The translations under genes were made by a program, and so were the position numbers. This document shows, one piece after another, positions 21,413-31,582 of a DNA stretch of 64,000 bases; the stretch's first letter is position 1; each line of letters starts with the position of its first letter. This DNA is from Vicia villosa (taxonomy: Eukaryota; Streptophyta; Magnoliopsida; Fabales; Fabaceae), in the NCBI RefSeq assembly GCF_029867415.1, contig NC_081182.1:19627983-19691982 (forward strand), written 5' to 3'. The notes below the pieces were generated by a model. That model was given only the letters and a program-made list of their open reading frames with translations, had not been told where the DNA came from and did not search any database.

Positions 21413-22782
21413 ATGGATTCCTCTAATCCTAAATCTTCCTTCATCACCGCCGCAATATCCAAGCGGATACGCCTCACTCTCTCCCGGCAAAAAGATCGAA
21501 TCAGCCCTCTCCCCGATTCAATTCTCCACCACATCCTCTCATTCCTCCCCATCAAAGACGCCGCCGTCACAACCCTCCTCTCAAAGCGATGGAAGCCTCT
21601 CTACCTCTCGCAACTCCTCCTCCACTTCGACGACAAAACATTCCCACACGCTCTATCCTTTCGCCATTTCTTCTACTCCTTCTTATCTCATCGTGATACC
21701 TCTCTCCCAATCCTTTCTCTCCACCTCAAATGCCGCCACCGCCTCTATCCCAAAAAGGATTTCCACAATTTCGTTTCTTCGGCACTTAAAAGGAAAGTTC
21801 AAAACCTAACTATCGATCTCCGTCACTCGTTTTCGTCTTCCGTCACTGCGAAGACGTTGATAGTTCTGAAACTGAGGACGATAACATTCGATAAAACTCC
21901 GTTCGTTTATCTTCCTTCGCTCAAATTTCTTCACCTGGAAAACGTAACGTTCCGCAATCATGATTTTCTCTGCAAACTTCTTTTTGGATGTCCCTTTCTA
22001 GAAGAGCTGGAAGTGAAGGATTTAATAGTAAATACACTTGATCGCCGGTGTCGAGGAGTTGCAGGCTTATCCAATTTAATCAGAGCTAACATTTCTGATA
22101 TACACATTAATCTTAATTGGCTTCATAATGTCAAGCATCTCCGTCTTGAAGTGGTATGCATCATTTATTCAATCACTCCAGATATCATATCATATCTCAG
22201 GTACCAGACACTGACACGTCCACACAGATGAACTACTGACATATGCATATTGTCTTTGTAACTCATGTAGGATGAACCCTCGATAGTAGATTGCATTTTT
22301 CACAATTTAACTCGCATGGAGATTATATTCGACTTTATGTGGGAAATGCGGATGCTGAAATGGACCTGGCTCATAAAACTGCTTCAAAATTTCCCCAAGC
22401 TTCAAACTCTTATTATTGATGATGTTTCTAATGTAAGTATTGGTACTTTTATTTATTTTAGTTCTCTTTTATATATTTTTAAAATTTTTCAATTGTATAT
22501 CAGGTTGAGTTTTTGAAAGATTTTTGTGACGAAACGTGGGAGGATCCAGAAATTGTTCCAGGATGCTTTTTATCTCATCTTACAACATGCTCACTTAGAA
22601 ATTACAGCCGTGTAAATTGGGAGTTTCAATTTGTAAAATATGTAATCCAGAATTCAAGAGTTCTGAACACAATGACAATTCAATGTGCGAAATTTGTAGA
22701 TACAAGAATGAAGCTCCAAATGCTAATGGAATTATCTTTGTGTACGAGGAATTCAACCACATGTAAACTTCTGTTTATTTGA
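21413..22782 (+). CDS. F-box/FBD/LRR-type protein
   Basis: Three exons (21,413-22,153; 22,271-22,432; 22,504-22,782), with GT...AG introns and in-phase joins, give an intact 393-aa protein, usual for the family. An F-box lies at about residues 25-65 (DRISPLPDSILHHILSFLPI, then TTLLSKRWKPLYLS). Leucine-rich repeat-like segments follow (YLPSLKFLHLENVTF, LLFGCPFLEELEVKD), and the C-terminus carries an FBD-like region (FLSHLTTCSLRNYSRVNWEF, KYVIQNSRVLNTMTI). F-box proteins recruit substrates to SCF ubiquitin ligases through SKP1. This subfamily is large and fast-evolving in plants, so no specific substrate can be named. It lies 0.5 kb from a young retrotransposon, which could affect its expression. 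Confidence 0.9.
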
Positions 22783-24690
22783 CTAATAATAATTCAGGAG
22801 GAGTTTTTGTTTTTCTCTATGGGCCAAAATCTGAGATAGTTTATAAATTGTGTACTAGCAGTTATCTTTCAATGTTCATGATATATGCAAAACCATGTTA
22901 ATGTTATAATTTCCCGGCAATGAAGTGTGATTGCAAAATCATGTTATCCTTTTCTTTTTATGTGTATAAATTGCAACAAACATGAAAAGAAACAGAATCT
23001 TCATTCAATTAGTTCTGCACAATCATGAGAGTATCAAGTTGGTTGAATCATGAGATAAATTGATAAAATAAACAAACATGACCATATTTCATGTAATTAA
23101 AGATGTATTTGTGGATATAATTTGACTCATTTTTTTTGGCAAAATGAGAATGTTATTCACTTACGAATGAGTGAAGTATGAAATGAAGTGTGTTCAAATC
23201 ACAATCACTTTGGATATGACCTATGATATGGATAAACCGTGTTTGCATTTGATTAAGCTTCTTTCAGGTTTCATTCTGAAGAGTTCATACTCATGAGTTA
23301 ATGTGCTAACCTTACTATCTTTGCCTCAGTAGTTCCCTCATGGTTAATTTGGAGGATGTCCCATATGTAGTTGCAAATCCCTGGGGGGAGTTGTTTGCAT
23401 GTCCTTATCCTATGTAGGGGGAGCACCCCTGATACTGTTATTTTGTTATTTGTCTTATCGCTTTAATTTATTATCTTTTATTGAGTCTCCCTCATAAATT
23501 GCACATCGGGAATCAAGTTTGAAATTGATTTGTAGATCTTTTTAGCATGTATAAATCATTGGTAATATTCAAACTTCATCATGAGGTTCTTAATCATTTG
23601 CATGAGTTGGTGGAATAAGAACATTATGTGTTTTATATTTGAAGAAAGTATAATTTAAAATCTCAAAAGCCTTTTGAAAACTTGAAAATTTGGGATTTTA
23701 CATGTTTGATTCGAATCATAAGAATTAAACATACTTTCTGAGTTGAATCAAATGGGACAGACTCTTTCCAAGAATTTTTTAGCTGATTGATTCAAATCAA
23801 ATTTTCAACACGATGCAAATCACACTCTTCCTGTGATCTTCTACTCAGTTTGATTCGAATCAAACTTTCAACATGATTCAAATCAGACACCTTTTTCAGA
23901 ATTTTTTCAGGATTCTCGGTGTGCTTTGATTTGAATCAAATTTTTAACATGATTCGAATCACGGGGTACATGATTCGAATCACACTTTGTGCTTGATTCA
24001 AATAAACTGAAAAATGAGTCAAAAATATAATTTTTATTTATTCCACTTCACTTGCTCACTTGACTCATAACTAAATTTTCTTTGATTCGAATCTAACTAA
24101 CTTTTTATAATCTTTTTGCGCTTAATCTGAAGCACATAAAATATTTTGTCAACACTTTTTTATGAGCGGAATTTCATAATTTTTTTGTGAACTTCTGTGA
24201 AAAATCAACCACCTCTTTTAAAACTCTTGCATTAGAAGTTCTTTCATTTTCAACCTCAGTTTCAATTTCATATCTTGATCATGAGTTATTGATAATTGAT
24301 TGAAGGAGATGTTGTCTTGAAACTAATCTCTGTTGAAGATTGGGTAAAAGATTTTCTGGTTATTGCAAGATTGAGGTTGTTGTCATTAGTGCTGACAAAT
24401 TTCAGTGAAATTAATGAGGTTCTCCTCTCCACATTTCCTTGGTAGTGACTGTGTCGAAAGCTACATAATAGGGCAAAGTTCTTTTCAAATCTTCAAACAA
24501 CTTATGCATAAGGAATCAGTAGGATCAAAGGGTTAATTGCTACACATGAAGGCTTAGAGCAGATTGGTGATATTGGAAGATTCAAAGCGTTGATCGAGTA
24601 GAGGTTGCGATAAGGGTTTAGCATTAAGCGATTTACAAGTCAAGATCCAAATTAAAGATTCTATTTTTTATTTTTATTCAACATTATTAT
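22783..24690. other. intergenic DNA with a cluster of GATTCGAATC/GATTCAAATC words
   Basis: No coding sequence recognised. Between about 23,705 and 24,095 the palindrome-like words TTGATTCGAATCA, GATTCAAATCA and ACATGATTCGAATCA recur about a dozen times at irregular spacing, often with TTTCAACATGATTC linkers. I see no inverted termini or target duplications around the cluster. Confidence 0.55.
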
Positions 24691-24850
24691 AGATTGGTCA
24701 TATTATATACTCTTGAGATATATGTCTAAATAAAAGGAAACTATTGGAAGAAGTGGACTTAGACTCACGCGAGGACGACAGAGTCAAACCACTATAAATC
24801 CTAGTGTCATCTCTATATCCCTTACTCTTGAATTTAAATTTTGTAGAACA
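24690..24850 (+). mobile_element. possible diverged Ty1/copia LTR fragment
   Basis: GAAGTGGACTTAGACTCACG...AAACCACTATAAATCCTAGTGTC resembles the U5 part of many Tork/SIRE-type plant LTRs (GTGGACGTAGG...GAACCACGTAAA...TGTGTC). Recognised by pattern only; no partner LTR or target duplication located. Confidence 0.3.
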
Positions 24851-25254
24851 TGCATGCTTAGGTTTAAATTCGTTCATTGCGATTTATTTGATAAGCTTAG
24901 ATTTTGTTGGAATTGAAGACCTAACAAGAGCTTTAGTAATGATTAAAATCTGAGAAATATTCTGCTTTTAGAATTCGCTTGTTGATTAATTTACTTAACC
25001 ACACCTCATGACTTATTCAGTTTGTTCAATTGCATATGTTGTGTTTATTCATTTAGACATTGCGATATTTGTAAATTAATATTGAGTTGGTACGCAAATA
25101 ATTGTCAAATGAGTATAATTTCACATTTTAGCTTTATAAACTTCCACGCGTAAACTCAGAAAAACCTCTGGTTATTCTCATTTGAAGAATCAATTGGTTT
25201 TAATTTTAAAAGTTTATTCACACCCCATTTAGAATGTTTTCTAACATCACATTC

Positions 25255-25630
25255 TCTTCCAACACCATATTTTATTTGCAGTCTCATAGTGAGCAACTCG
25301 CAAAAACTCATCAAAACCTAGAGTGGTAGTGATGACAACTTTCGCCTTCAAACTGCACAACACATTTTTTTTATCATATTTGGTCCAATCCTTTTTATGT
25401 TTGTTTTTTTTACAGCACCATTAACTTTGTATGTAGGAACAAACAAGCATTCCTTCATAACCTTTCAAGTACCACGATCCACCCCTTCTATGAAAAACTT
25501 TATTTTCTCTTTCCACAAACTATACCCTTCTAGATTAAATAATTGTGATTTGTTTAGTAAATAGCTTAAAGTAATTTTGTCTCTTGGGATGATTAGTCTT
25601 TAACAGAAATTAGGCTCTAATGCCATTTGT
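25255..25630 (-). pseudogene. Ty1/copia gag remnant with primer binding site
   Basis: The minus strand carries TGGCATTAGAGCC (about 25,613-25,625), close to the copia primer site TGGTATCAGAGC. Downstream lie scattered gag-like pieces: KFFIEGVDRGTWKV-like, VNGAVKKTNIKR, then ALGFDEFLRV and NKIWC-like words in shifted frames. This fits the start of a SIRE/Tork-type gag with many stops and frameshifts. Confidence 0.45.
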
Positions 25631-26280
25631 GGACAAATGACTTCAAGCATAGGGTGGACGAATTTGTGGTATTTAAAATTCGTGATTACTTTTGTATTTT
25701 CTCGATTAAACTTGAAATTATGTTAGTAGTTTCTTAAGACTATATAGTAGTGGAAATAAAAACAGTAAATAACATAAAATATAAAAGAGTAAGTGTTAGA
25801 GAGAATGCACTAGAGAGTTATCTAGGTTTGACCGACCGTTGGTCTAATCTTGTCCCTAAGAGATCTTCCTTGAGATTTTTACTACAAACTTTTGAGCTTT
25901 TACAAGTTATTCCCGCGAATCTTAATACAATATGATATTGATATTTTTACAGGATTATCCCCAACTAAGGAGAGCTTTTACCCTAAGTTAAGCTAACAAA
26001 CCATTTAGAGATTTTTAGGATTTTCTTAATTTACAAAAGAGCTTTTTCGGGCAAAGCTTAAGAAACCTAGGCAAATATTTTATGAGTGCTTTATCTCACA
26101 AAACAAACTAAATTTCTTAAGATTATCACACTCTTAAGAATTAAACAACCTGCATGACCGCTTACAAACTCTTCTTCACGAGTAAAATTTCACTCAAAAG
26201 TACTAAGGCAACTTTAAGTGAAAAAGAAATAATTCTAAAGAGAGAACAAGAGAAAAATATAATTACGGGCCTCCATGACA
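25631..26280 (-). mobile_element. probable LTR of the decayed Ty1/copia element
   Basis: The sequence lies immediately upstream (on the minus strand) of the copia-like primer binding site and gag remnant, so it should be its 5' LTR. The LTR end would be ...TTGTCCACA just before the primer site. The outer end was not found; the threefold repeat at 26,280-27,120 may be part of it or a separate feature. Confidence 0.3.
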
Positions 26281-26282
26281 CA

Positions 26283-27120
26283 GCAACGTTATATCATTTA
26301 ATTAAAATATACATTCTAATGAAATTTAAATGTAGGCCTTTTACAGCCACAAGGACATAAATGACAACTCTCTTATTTTCAATAATGTATGATTTGTCAT
26401 TAATAAATTTTCAATGCTTTAGAAATTGATATAGCATTTAACCAAGCTCTACATCACCACCACTAATTAAAGCCTATCATATCACATTAAATTTTGCTAT
26501 CCTCGAAGGCATTTGTGAATGTTATATTAGTCTTTACATGACTCGAAAACATTATATCATTTAATAAACTCTATGTTCTAGGAAACTTTAAAGGTATGCC
26601 TTTTTATATCCACGAAGACATTAATGACTACTCTCTTAGTTCTCCAATGTATACTCTGTCTGATTAATTCATCAATGCTTTAGAAATTGATATAGAATTT
26701 AACCAAGTTCTACATCACCACCATTAGTTAAAACTTACTCCCTCCGTCCCAAATTATAAGAGAAATTCACTTTTTAGATTCATTGAATAATTAATGTATC
26801 TGGTCTGCATATAGACCATATACATTAATTATTCAATGAATCAAAAAAGAGAATTTCTCTTATAATTTGGGACAGAGGGAGTATCATATAAGTGTAGACT
26901 TTTTCTATCCTTAAAGTTTTTTGTGATGGTTGTGTTAGTCTTCATGACAGGAAAACATAAATTTCATTGAATGAAACTTTACATTGAAAGAAACTTTAAA
27001 TGTTTTCCTTTTCATATCCAATAGACATTTTATACCCACGAGGACATTAATGACGACTATCTTAGTTACCTTAATATATGCTTTGTCTGTTTAACTATTT
27101 CATGCTTGAGCAATGAGCAT
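26283..27120. repeat. three diverged tandem units of about 255 bp
   Basis: Each unit starts with a TTATATCATTTAAT-like block (26,288; 26,551; a weaker form at 26,950). Next comes a CCTTTT...ACGAGGACATTAATGAC-like block (26,337; 26,599; 27,006) and a GCTTTAGAAATTGATATAG...CTACATCACCACCA block (clear in units one and two). The second unit was later interrupted by a MITE. Unit spacing is about 264 and, with the MITE removed, about 250 bp. Confidence 0.65.
26738..26881. mobile_element. Stowaway-like MITE
   Basis: A 144-bp, almost fully palindromic element with termini CTCCCTCCGTCCCAAATTAT and ATAATTTGGGACAGAGGGAG. It is flanked by TA (26,736-26,737 and 26,882-26,883). The inner arms GAATAATTAATGTAT and ATACATTAATTATTC pair as well. 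Non-coding. Confidence 0.93.
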
Positions 27121-27284
27121 CTTGAGGTGCTTAAGAACCCTAAATCCCATCAATGATGACTTGATGTATTGATAGCTTCAAGACCCTAATTCCATAGAAG
27201 TATCTGGTGAAATAATTGATTAAACCTTAGCATTGAGGAGAGATTGATCCTTTTGATGATGATGAATCAAACCTTGACAGACAT

Positions 27285-27450
27285 GTCCTCTCCTTTTTAA
27301 ATGGAACACCCAAATCACAAGAAATATAATGTGATCACATATCTTTTATGCATGATTGTGAGGTTATTGCACTAATGGATAAATGCAGATGAATGTGAAG
27401 CATAAGTCAGTTGTGATTGAAATTAAAAGGGTAAATTTTGAGGTGTAACA
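27285..27450 (-). repeat. 3' LTR start of the older Ogre-like element
   Basis: On the minus strand this begins TGTTACACCTCAAAATTTAC and matches 49,208-49,043 over 166 bp with scattered differences. The purine-rich AAGCGCAAA just before it (minus strand) is a plausible polypurine tract. The leftward end of this LTR was not identified. Confidence 0.6.
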
Positions 27451-29215
27451 TTTGCGCTTATTCAATCATCTTTTACCTGAAGGTGAGATTGGCTTTCTCC
27501 TTTCTAAAGTTCGATGTGGAAGAGGATTAAATACCAAAATAACCAGAAAATTTGCACTTTGTGGAGAAGAGATGGTGTATTGATATTACCCAAGTGAACT
27601 GAACTCTAATGATAGGATCCAACTGGGGATTTAATATGAAAAAGGTACCAACTGAAAGTGGACTTTAAAGAACAACAAAATAACAGGCGCCATCTAGCAT
27701 GGACTTACAAAGTAAAGGGTGATCAAACGCCAATTGATATGGACTTACAGAGAAGGAGAATGACAGAATCCATATGATATGGACTTACAAAGTAAAGAGG
27801 TGTCCCAGACGCCAACTAATATGGACTTATAAAATGGACAAATATCACACGCCATCTGGTATGGACTTACGGAGCAAAAGGTATCTCAGACGCCAACAAA
27901 GGTGGACTTGTAAAGCGGATAAACATGTGCCATATGGTACGGACCTACAGAGTAAAGGTTGAACAAACGCCAACTTATGTGGACTTACGAAGCCATTTGA
28001 TAACAGACACCATCTAGTATGGACTTATAAAGCAGAAAGGTATAGATGCCAAATGATATGGATTTATAAAGTATATAATTATCAAACGTTGGATGATGCG
28101 ACTTACAGAGCAAAAGGTATACGACTCTAATGGGGATAGAGGCCATAACATACTCTGCTAGGGAAAACTTTATGTAAAATACTGATGGGGAGTGGTAATG
28201 AGGATGCTCTAGACCCGACTGGGGAAATAGAGGTGAGAGGGCACAAAACTTTGTTTGAAGGGTAATACTTCCACTAGTTGAAATGATGTATGTATTTGTT
28301 TTCTGTGGGAAGGAACAAATTGGCTTATGCTTCAGATGCATGTTTGAATTTTCCATCTCATAATGCTCCATAAAAATGGAAATGCTACACAATTTTGGTT
28401 GTTTGTAATGTGATGATGGTCACTACATGCAAGAATGTATGAGTAATGCTTTTGCTGGGGGAGAACACCAACAATGTGTTAAACAATAATGTGCCGCATA
28501 CTCTGTTGGAGAATGACTAAAAGGATTTACAAACTCAGTGGGGAACATAAATTTTATGACGGTCCTCGTAAATAGCCAAATCAACATTCGTGCCCCAGGC
28601 ACAAACAAATGCGTTAGTAAAAAAAGTCACTAAAAAATCCAAGTATATTTCAAATGTTTAAACATGTTCTTGTTAGACCTAAAAAAAACTTAGATGCAAT
28701 GTTATTATCAATAAATACTAGACTTTTTCAATCGAAGCATTAAAAGTAAAAAAGAGAGCTTTTGGATGGAAAGTATTTATTGAATTTGGCATGTGAATAG
28801 GCATTTACATATGAGGAAGCAATTCCTAAAAAGAGGTAATTGCGAAAAATAACAAAGAAACATACAACATAACAATAAGGAATCTGGTTTTCTAAAGAGT
28901 TCCAATTCTGCTATAACCACCATATCTTCAAAGTTTCGACATCTTGCTTCTAGAAGAGGGAGATTGGATTGATTCCTATCCTTTAGGTTCCTAACTATTT
29001 AGCTTGGGGGTTTAGATCCCAGATCGCCCAGATCCCAGTCATTCACTTTAAATCCATAACTTTTTCCTGGACCACCCTTTAGGATTTTCAGTCCACTGGG
29101 ATACCCTTTTTTTTTGTTGCCTAAATAGCCTTTTTAAGATTTTCAACTTAGTGGGTTTACTTCTTTTTATTTTTATCCCTAATTTTTGCCCATATTTTTT
29201 CCTTTTGTGATCTAT
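27451..29215 (-). other. 3' untranslated region of the older Ogre-like element
   Basis: No domain is recognised between the LTR start and the integrase end. It holds a degenerate tandem array (27,690-28,110). The remainder (28,110-29,215) contains repeated GGGGA(A/G) words (CTGATGGGGAGTGG, GACTGGGGAAATAG, GCTGGGGGAGAACA) often seen in this part of legume Ogre-like elements. Confidence 0.5.
27690..28110. repeat. degenerate tandem repeat, about 40-bp unit
   Basis: About ten copies of a unit like ATATGGACTTACAAAGTAAA followed by a variable stretch ending AGACGCCAAC. The phrase GGACTTAC or a close variant recurs near 27,703, 27,740, 27,780, 27,822, 27,862, 27,903, 27,941, 27,981 and 28,020. It lies in the 3' untranslated part of the older Ogre-like element. 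Confidence 0.75.
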
Positions 29216-29220
29216 TAGGA

Positions 29221-30310
29221 TGAAGGATAGAAAAACACTTAGAAAGGGGGGGGGGGGGGGGGGGGGGGGGGGGTTGAATAAGTGTGACTTTAAAACTTGT
29301 AAGATAAAAACAATGAACACAAATATTTTTATCCTGGTTCGTTGTTAACGAAATTACTCCAGTCCACCCCCTTAGAGTGATTTACCTCAACTGAGGATTT
29401 AATCCACTAATCTAATTGATTACAATGGTTTTCCACTTAGATAACTTCTAAGTCTTCTAGAGTCTACAGATCACAACTTGATCATTCTAGGAATCATTTT
29501 ACAATCAATGTAAAAATAACGTTTACAAGAGTATGTTTTGCTTCTAATAAAGTTGTATTCACAACTGTGATATTTCTCTTAAGTTCTAAGCTTAACACTC
29601 ACTAAATATTACAAGAAATTGTGAGGTTGAAGATGAAGTTCGTGAGTTTTGAATTTGACAGCGTTTTAGTATATTGCACAAGTATTCTACTTTGCTTCTG
29701 ATCAAAACTTCTATTTATAGGCGTTGAGAGAAGATGAATGTTGGATTGCATTTAATGCTTTACGTGAAAAGCACAACGCTGCATTTAATGTTTCACATTT
29801 TTGTCAACTACCTCGAGCGATGCTTTTGCTGCTTTTTCTGACTTTGCCTTTTGTAGCTTCTAACGTTCCTTTTGTCAGTCAGAGATTAGACTTAGTAGCC
29901 TGTCATCTTATACTTTCTTCTAGACTCAGATTTGTAGATAACAACGTTTGAATTTCAGAGTCAACAGCTTGGTGCAGAGCATCTTCTTGTCTTCTGACTT
30001 TGAAGAGCTTGAGCGTGATACCATTCAGAACTTCAGTGCTTTTGCTTTTGACTTCGTTCTTCTGATGCTTTTAGTTCATGTTTTGATTCTGCTTGACCAT
30101 CTTCTGATGTCTTTCCAGAGCATGTTCTGATGTAGCCATCTAGAACCTTCTGAGTCAGTGCTTCTGAGCGCTGCTTTGTGCATACTCTTTATATATTGCC
30201 TGAAATGGAAAATGCAAAGGATTAGAGTACCACATTGTCTTATACAAAATTCATATATAATGTTATCATCAAAACATAGAATATTGATCAGAACAAATCT
30301 TGTTCTAACA
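29221..30310 (-). mobile_element. solo LTR, SIRE/Maximus-like (Ty1/copia)
   Basis: 1,090 bp flanked by the direct repeat TAGGA (29,216-29,220 and 30,311-30,315), and beginning on the minus strand TGTTAGAACAAGATTTGTTC. This start and the following AATATTCTATGTTTTGATGA are those I associate with SIRE1/Maximus-type LTRs of legumes. There is no internal region, so the element was reduced by LTR-LTR recombination. It interrupts the older Ogre-like element just downstream of its pol. It contains a run of 28 G (29,246-29,273). Confidence 0.85.
29246..29273 (+). repeat. 28-base poly-G run
   Basis: Uninterrupted G28 (C28 on the minus, sense strand of the solo LTR). Length may be affected by sequencing error. 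Confidence 0.9.
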
Positions 30311-30356
30311 TAGGATGCCCATTTTCTGCCTAAGTCGTTAACTTAGCAGATCTGTT

Positions 30357-31577
30357 TTATGCGGAGTATTTTTTAACTGCGTCTAAATGCATAGAGAGTG
30401 GAAAATATTCATCATCTATGGTTGTAAGTAGAAAGGCTCCACCATATAAAACCTTTTTCATAATGTACGATCCTTCATTGTTTGGTGCCCATTTTCCCCT
30501 GGTATCAGTACTATTGGGCAACAAGATCTTTTTCAACAATAAGTCTCCAACTTGGAAGCTCTGAGGAAAAACCTTTTAGTCAAAAGCCTTTTTCATCCTC
30601 ATCTGGTATAATTGTCCATGCCATATGGTTGTCAACCTCTTCTCATTAATGAGGTTTAATTGATCAAACTTTGTTTAAACCCATTCAGCTTCGTCGAGCT
30701 TGACGTTCATCACAACCCTTAGAGAAAGAATCTCTACTTTGACTGGTATGACTACTTCCATTCCATAGACAGGCGAGAAAGGGGTTGCCCCTATTAAGGT
30801 GCGTACCAAAGTACGATAACCATACAAAGCGATAGGAAACATCTCATGCCAATCCTTGAATGTTACCACAATCTTTTTTACATTCTTCTTTATATTCTTA
30901 CTGGCTGCCTCAACAGCGCCATTCATCTTTGAGAGATAAGGAGAAGAGTTGTGATGCTGGATTTTTTGACATAACACATTTATAATCTTTTTGTTGAGGT
31001 TGGATCCATTATCAATAATGATCCTCTCAGGGACTCCATATCGGCAAACAATTTGGTTCTTAAGAAAGCAGGAAACCACTTGTTTGGTGACGTTGGCATA
31101 CGAAACAGCCTCTACCCATTTGGTGAAGTAGTCAATAGCAAGCAGAATGAAACAAAGACCATTAGAAACAATTGGTTTAATACGGCCGATCATGTCAATG
31201 CACCACATAGCAAAGGTTTAAGGAGAAGTCATGACATTCATAGGTGCATGAGTTACTTTCATTTTATCAGCATAAATCTGACATTTGTGGCAAGTTCTGT
31301 CATAATGAAAGCAATCAACGTACATGGTAGACCAAAACTAACTCGCTCTCAGGATTTTCTTAGACATGATAGGTCCACTAGAATGCATTCCAAAATAACC
31401 CTCATGTATCTCCTTCATGATTTTATCTACTTCATGTTGATCCACGCATCTAAGCAAAATAGAATCAAAGTTTATTTTGTATAATACATCACCATTGAGA
31501 AAGAACTTGGATGACAATTTCCGCAGAGTCTTCTTATCAATTGTAGATGCCCCCTCTGGATATTCTTGTGTACTGAG
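30357..31577 (-). pseudogene. integrase and C-terminal end of pol of the older Ogre-like element
   Basis: The minus strand carries integrase pieces: YLSTQEYPEGASTIDKK and KEIHEGYFGMHSSGP (N-terminal, 31,338-31,577); CHKCQIYADKMKV; MWCIDMIGRIKPIVSNG, LLAIDYFTKWVEAVSY, RIIIDNGSNL (catalytic core, 31,208 leftward); GYRTLVRTLIGATPF; and a C-terminal module GKWAPNNEGSYIMKKVLYGG ending LHLDAVKKYS-like at 30,357. It contains a stop inside the zinc-finger region (after ILRAS) and others near 30,660-30,540. The upstream half of the same pol lies at 47,664-49,040. A younger element inserted exactly at the join. Confidence 0.85.
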
Positions 31578-31582
31578 GTACC

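Noticed and set aside
29048..29320. Proline-rich minus-strand ORF of 90 codons.
   Set aside because: It exists only because the poly-G run reads as poly-Pro; it spans the border of a solo LTR and has no other support.
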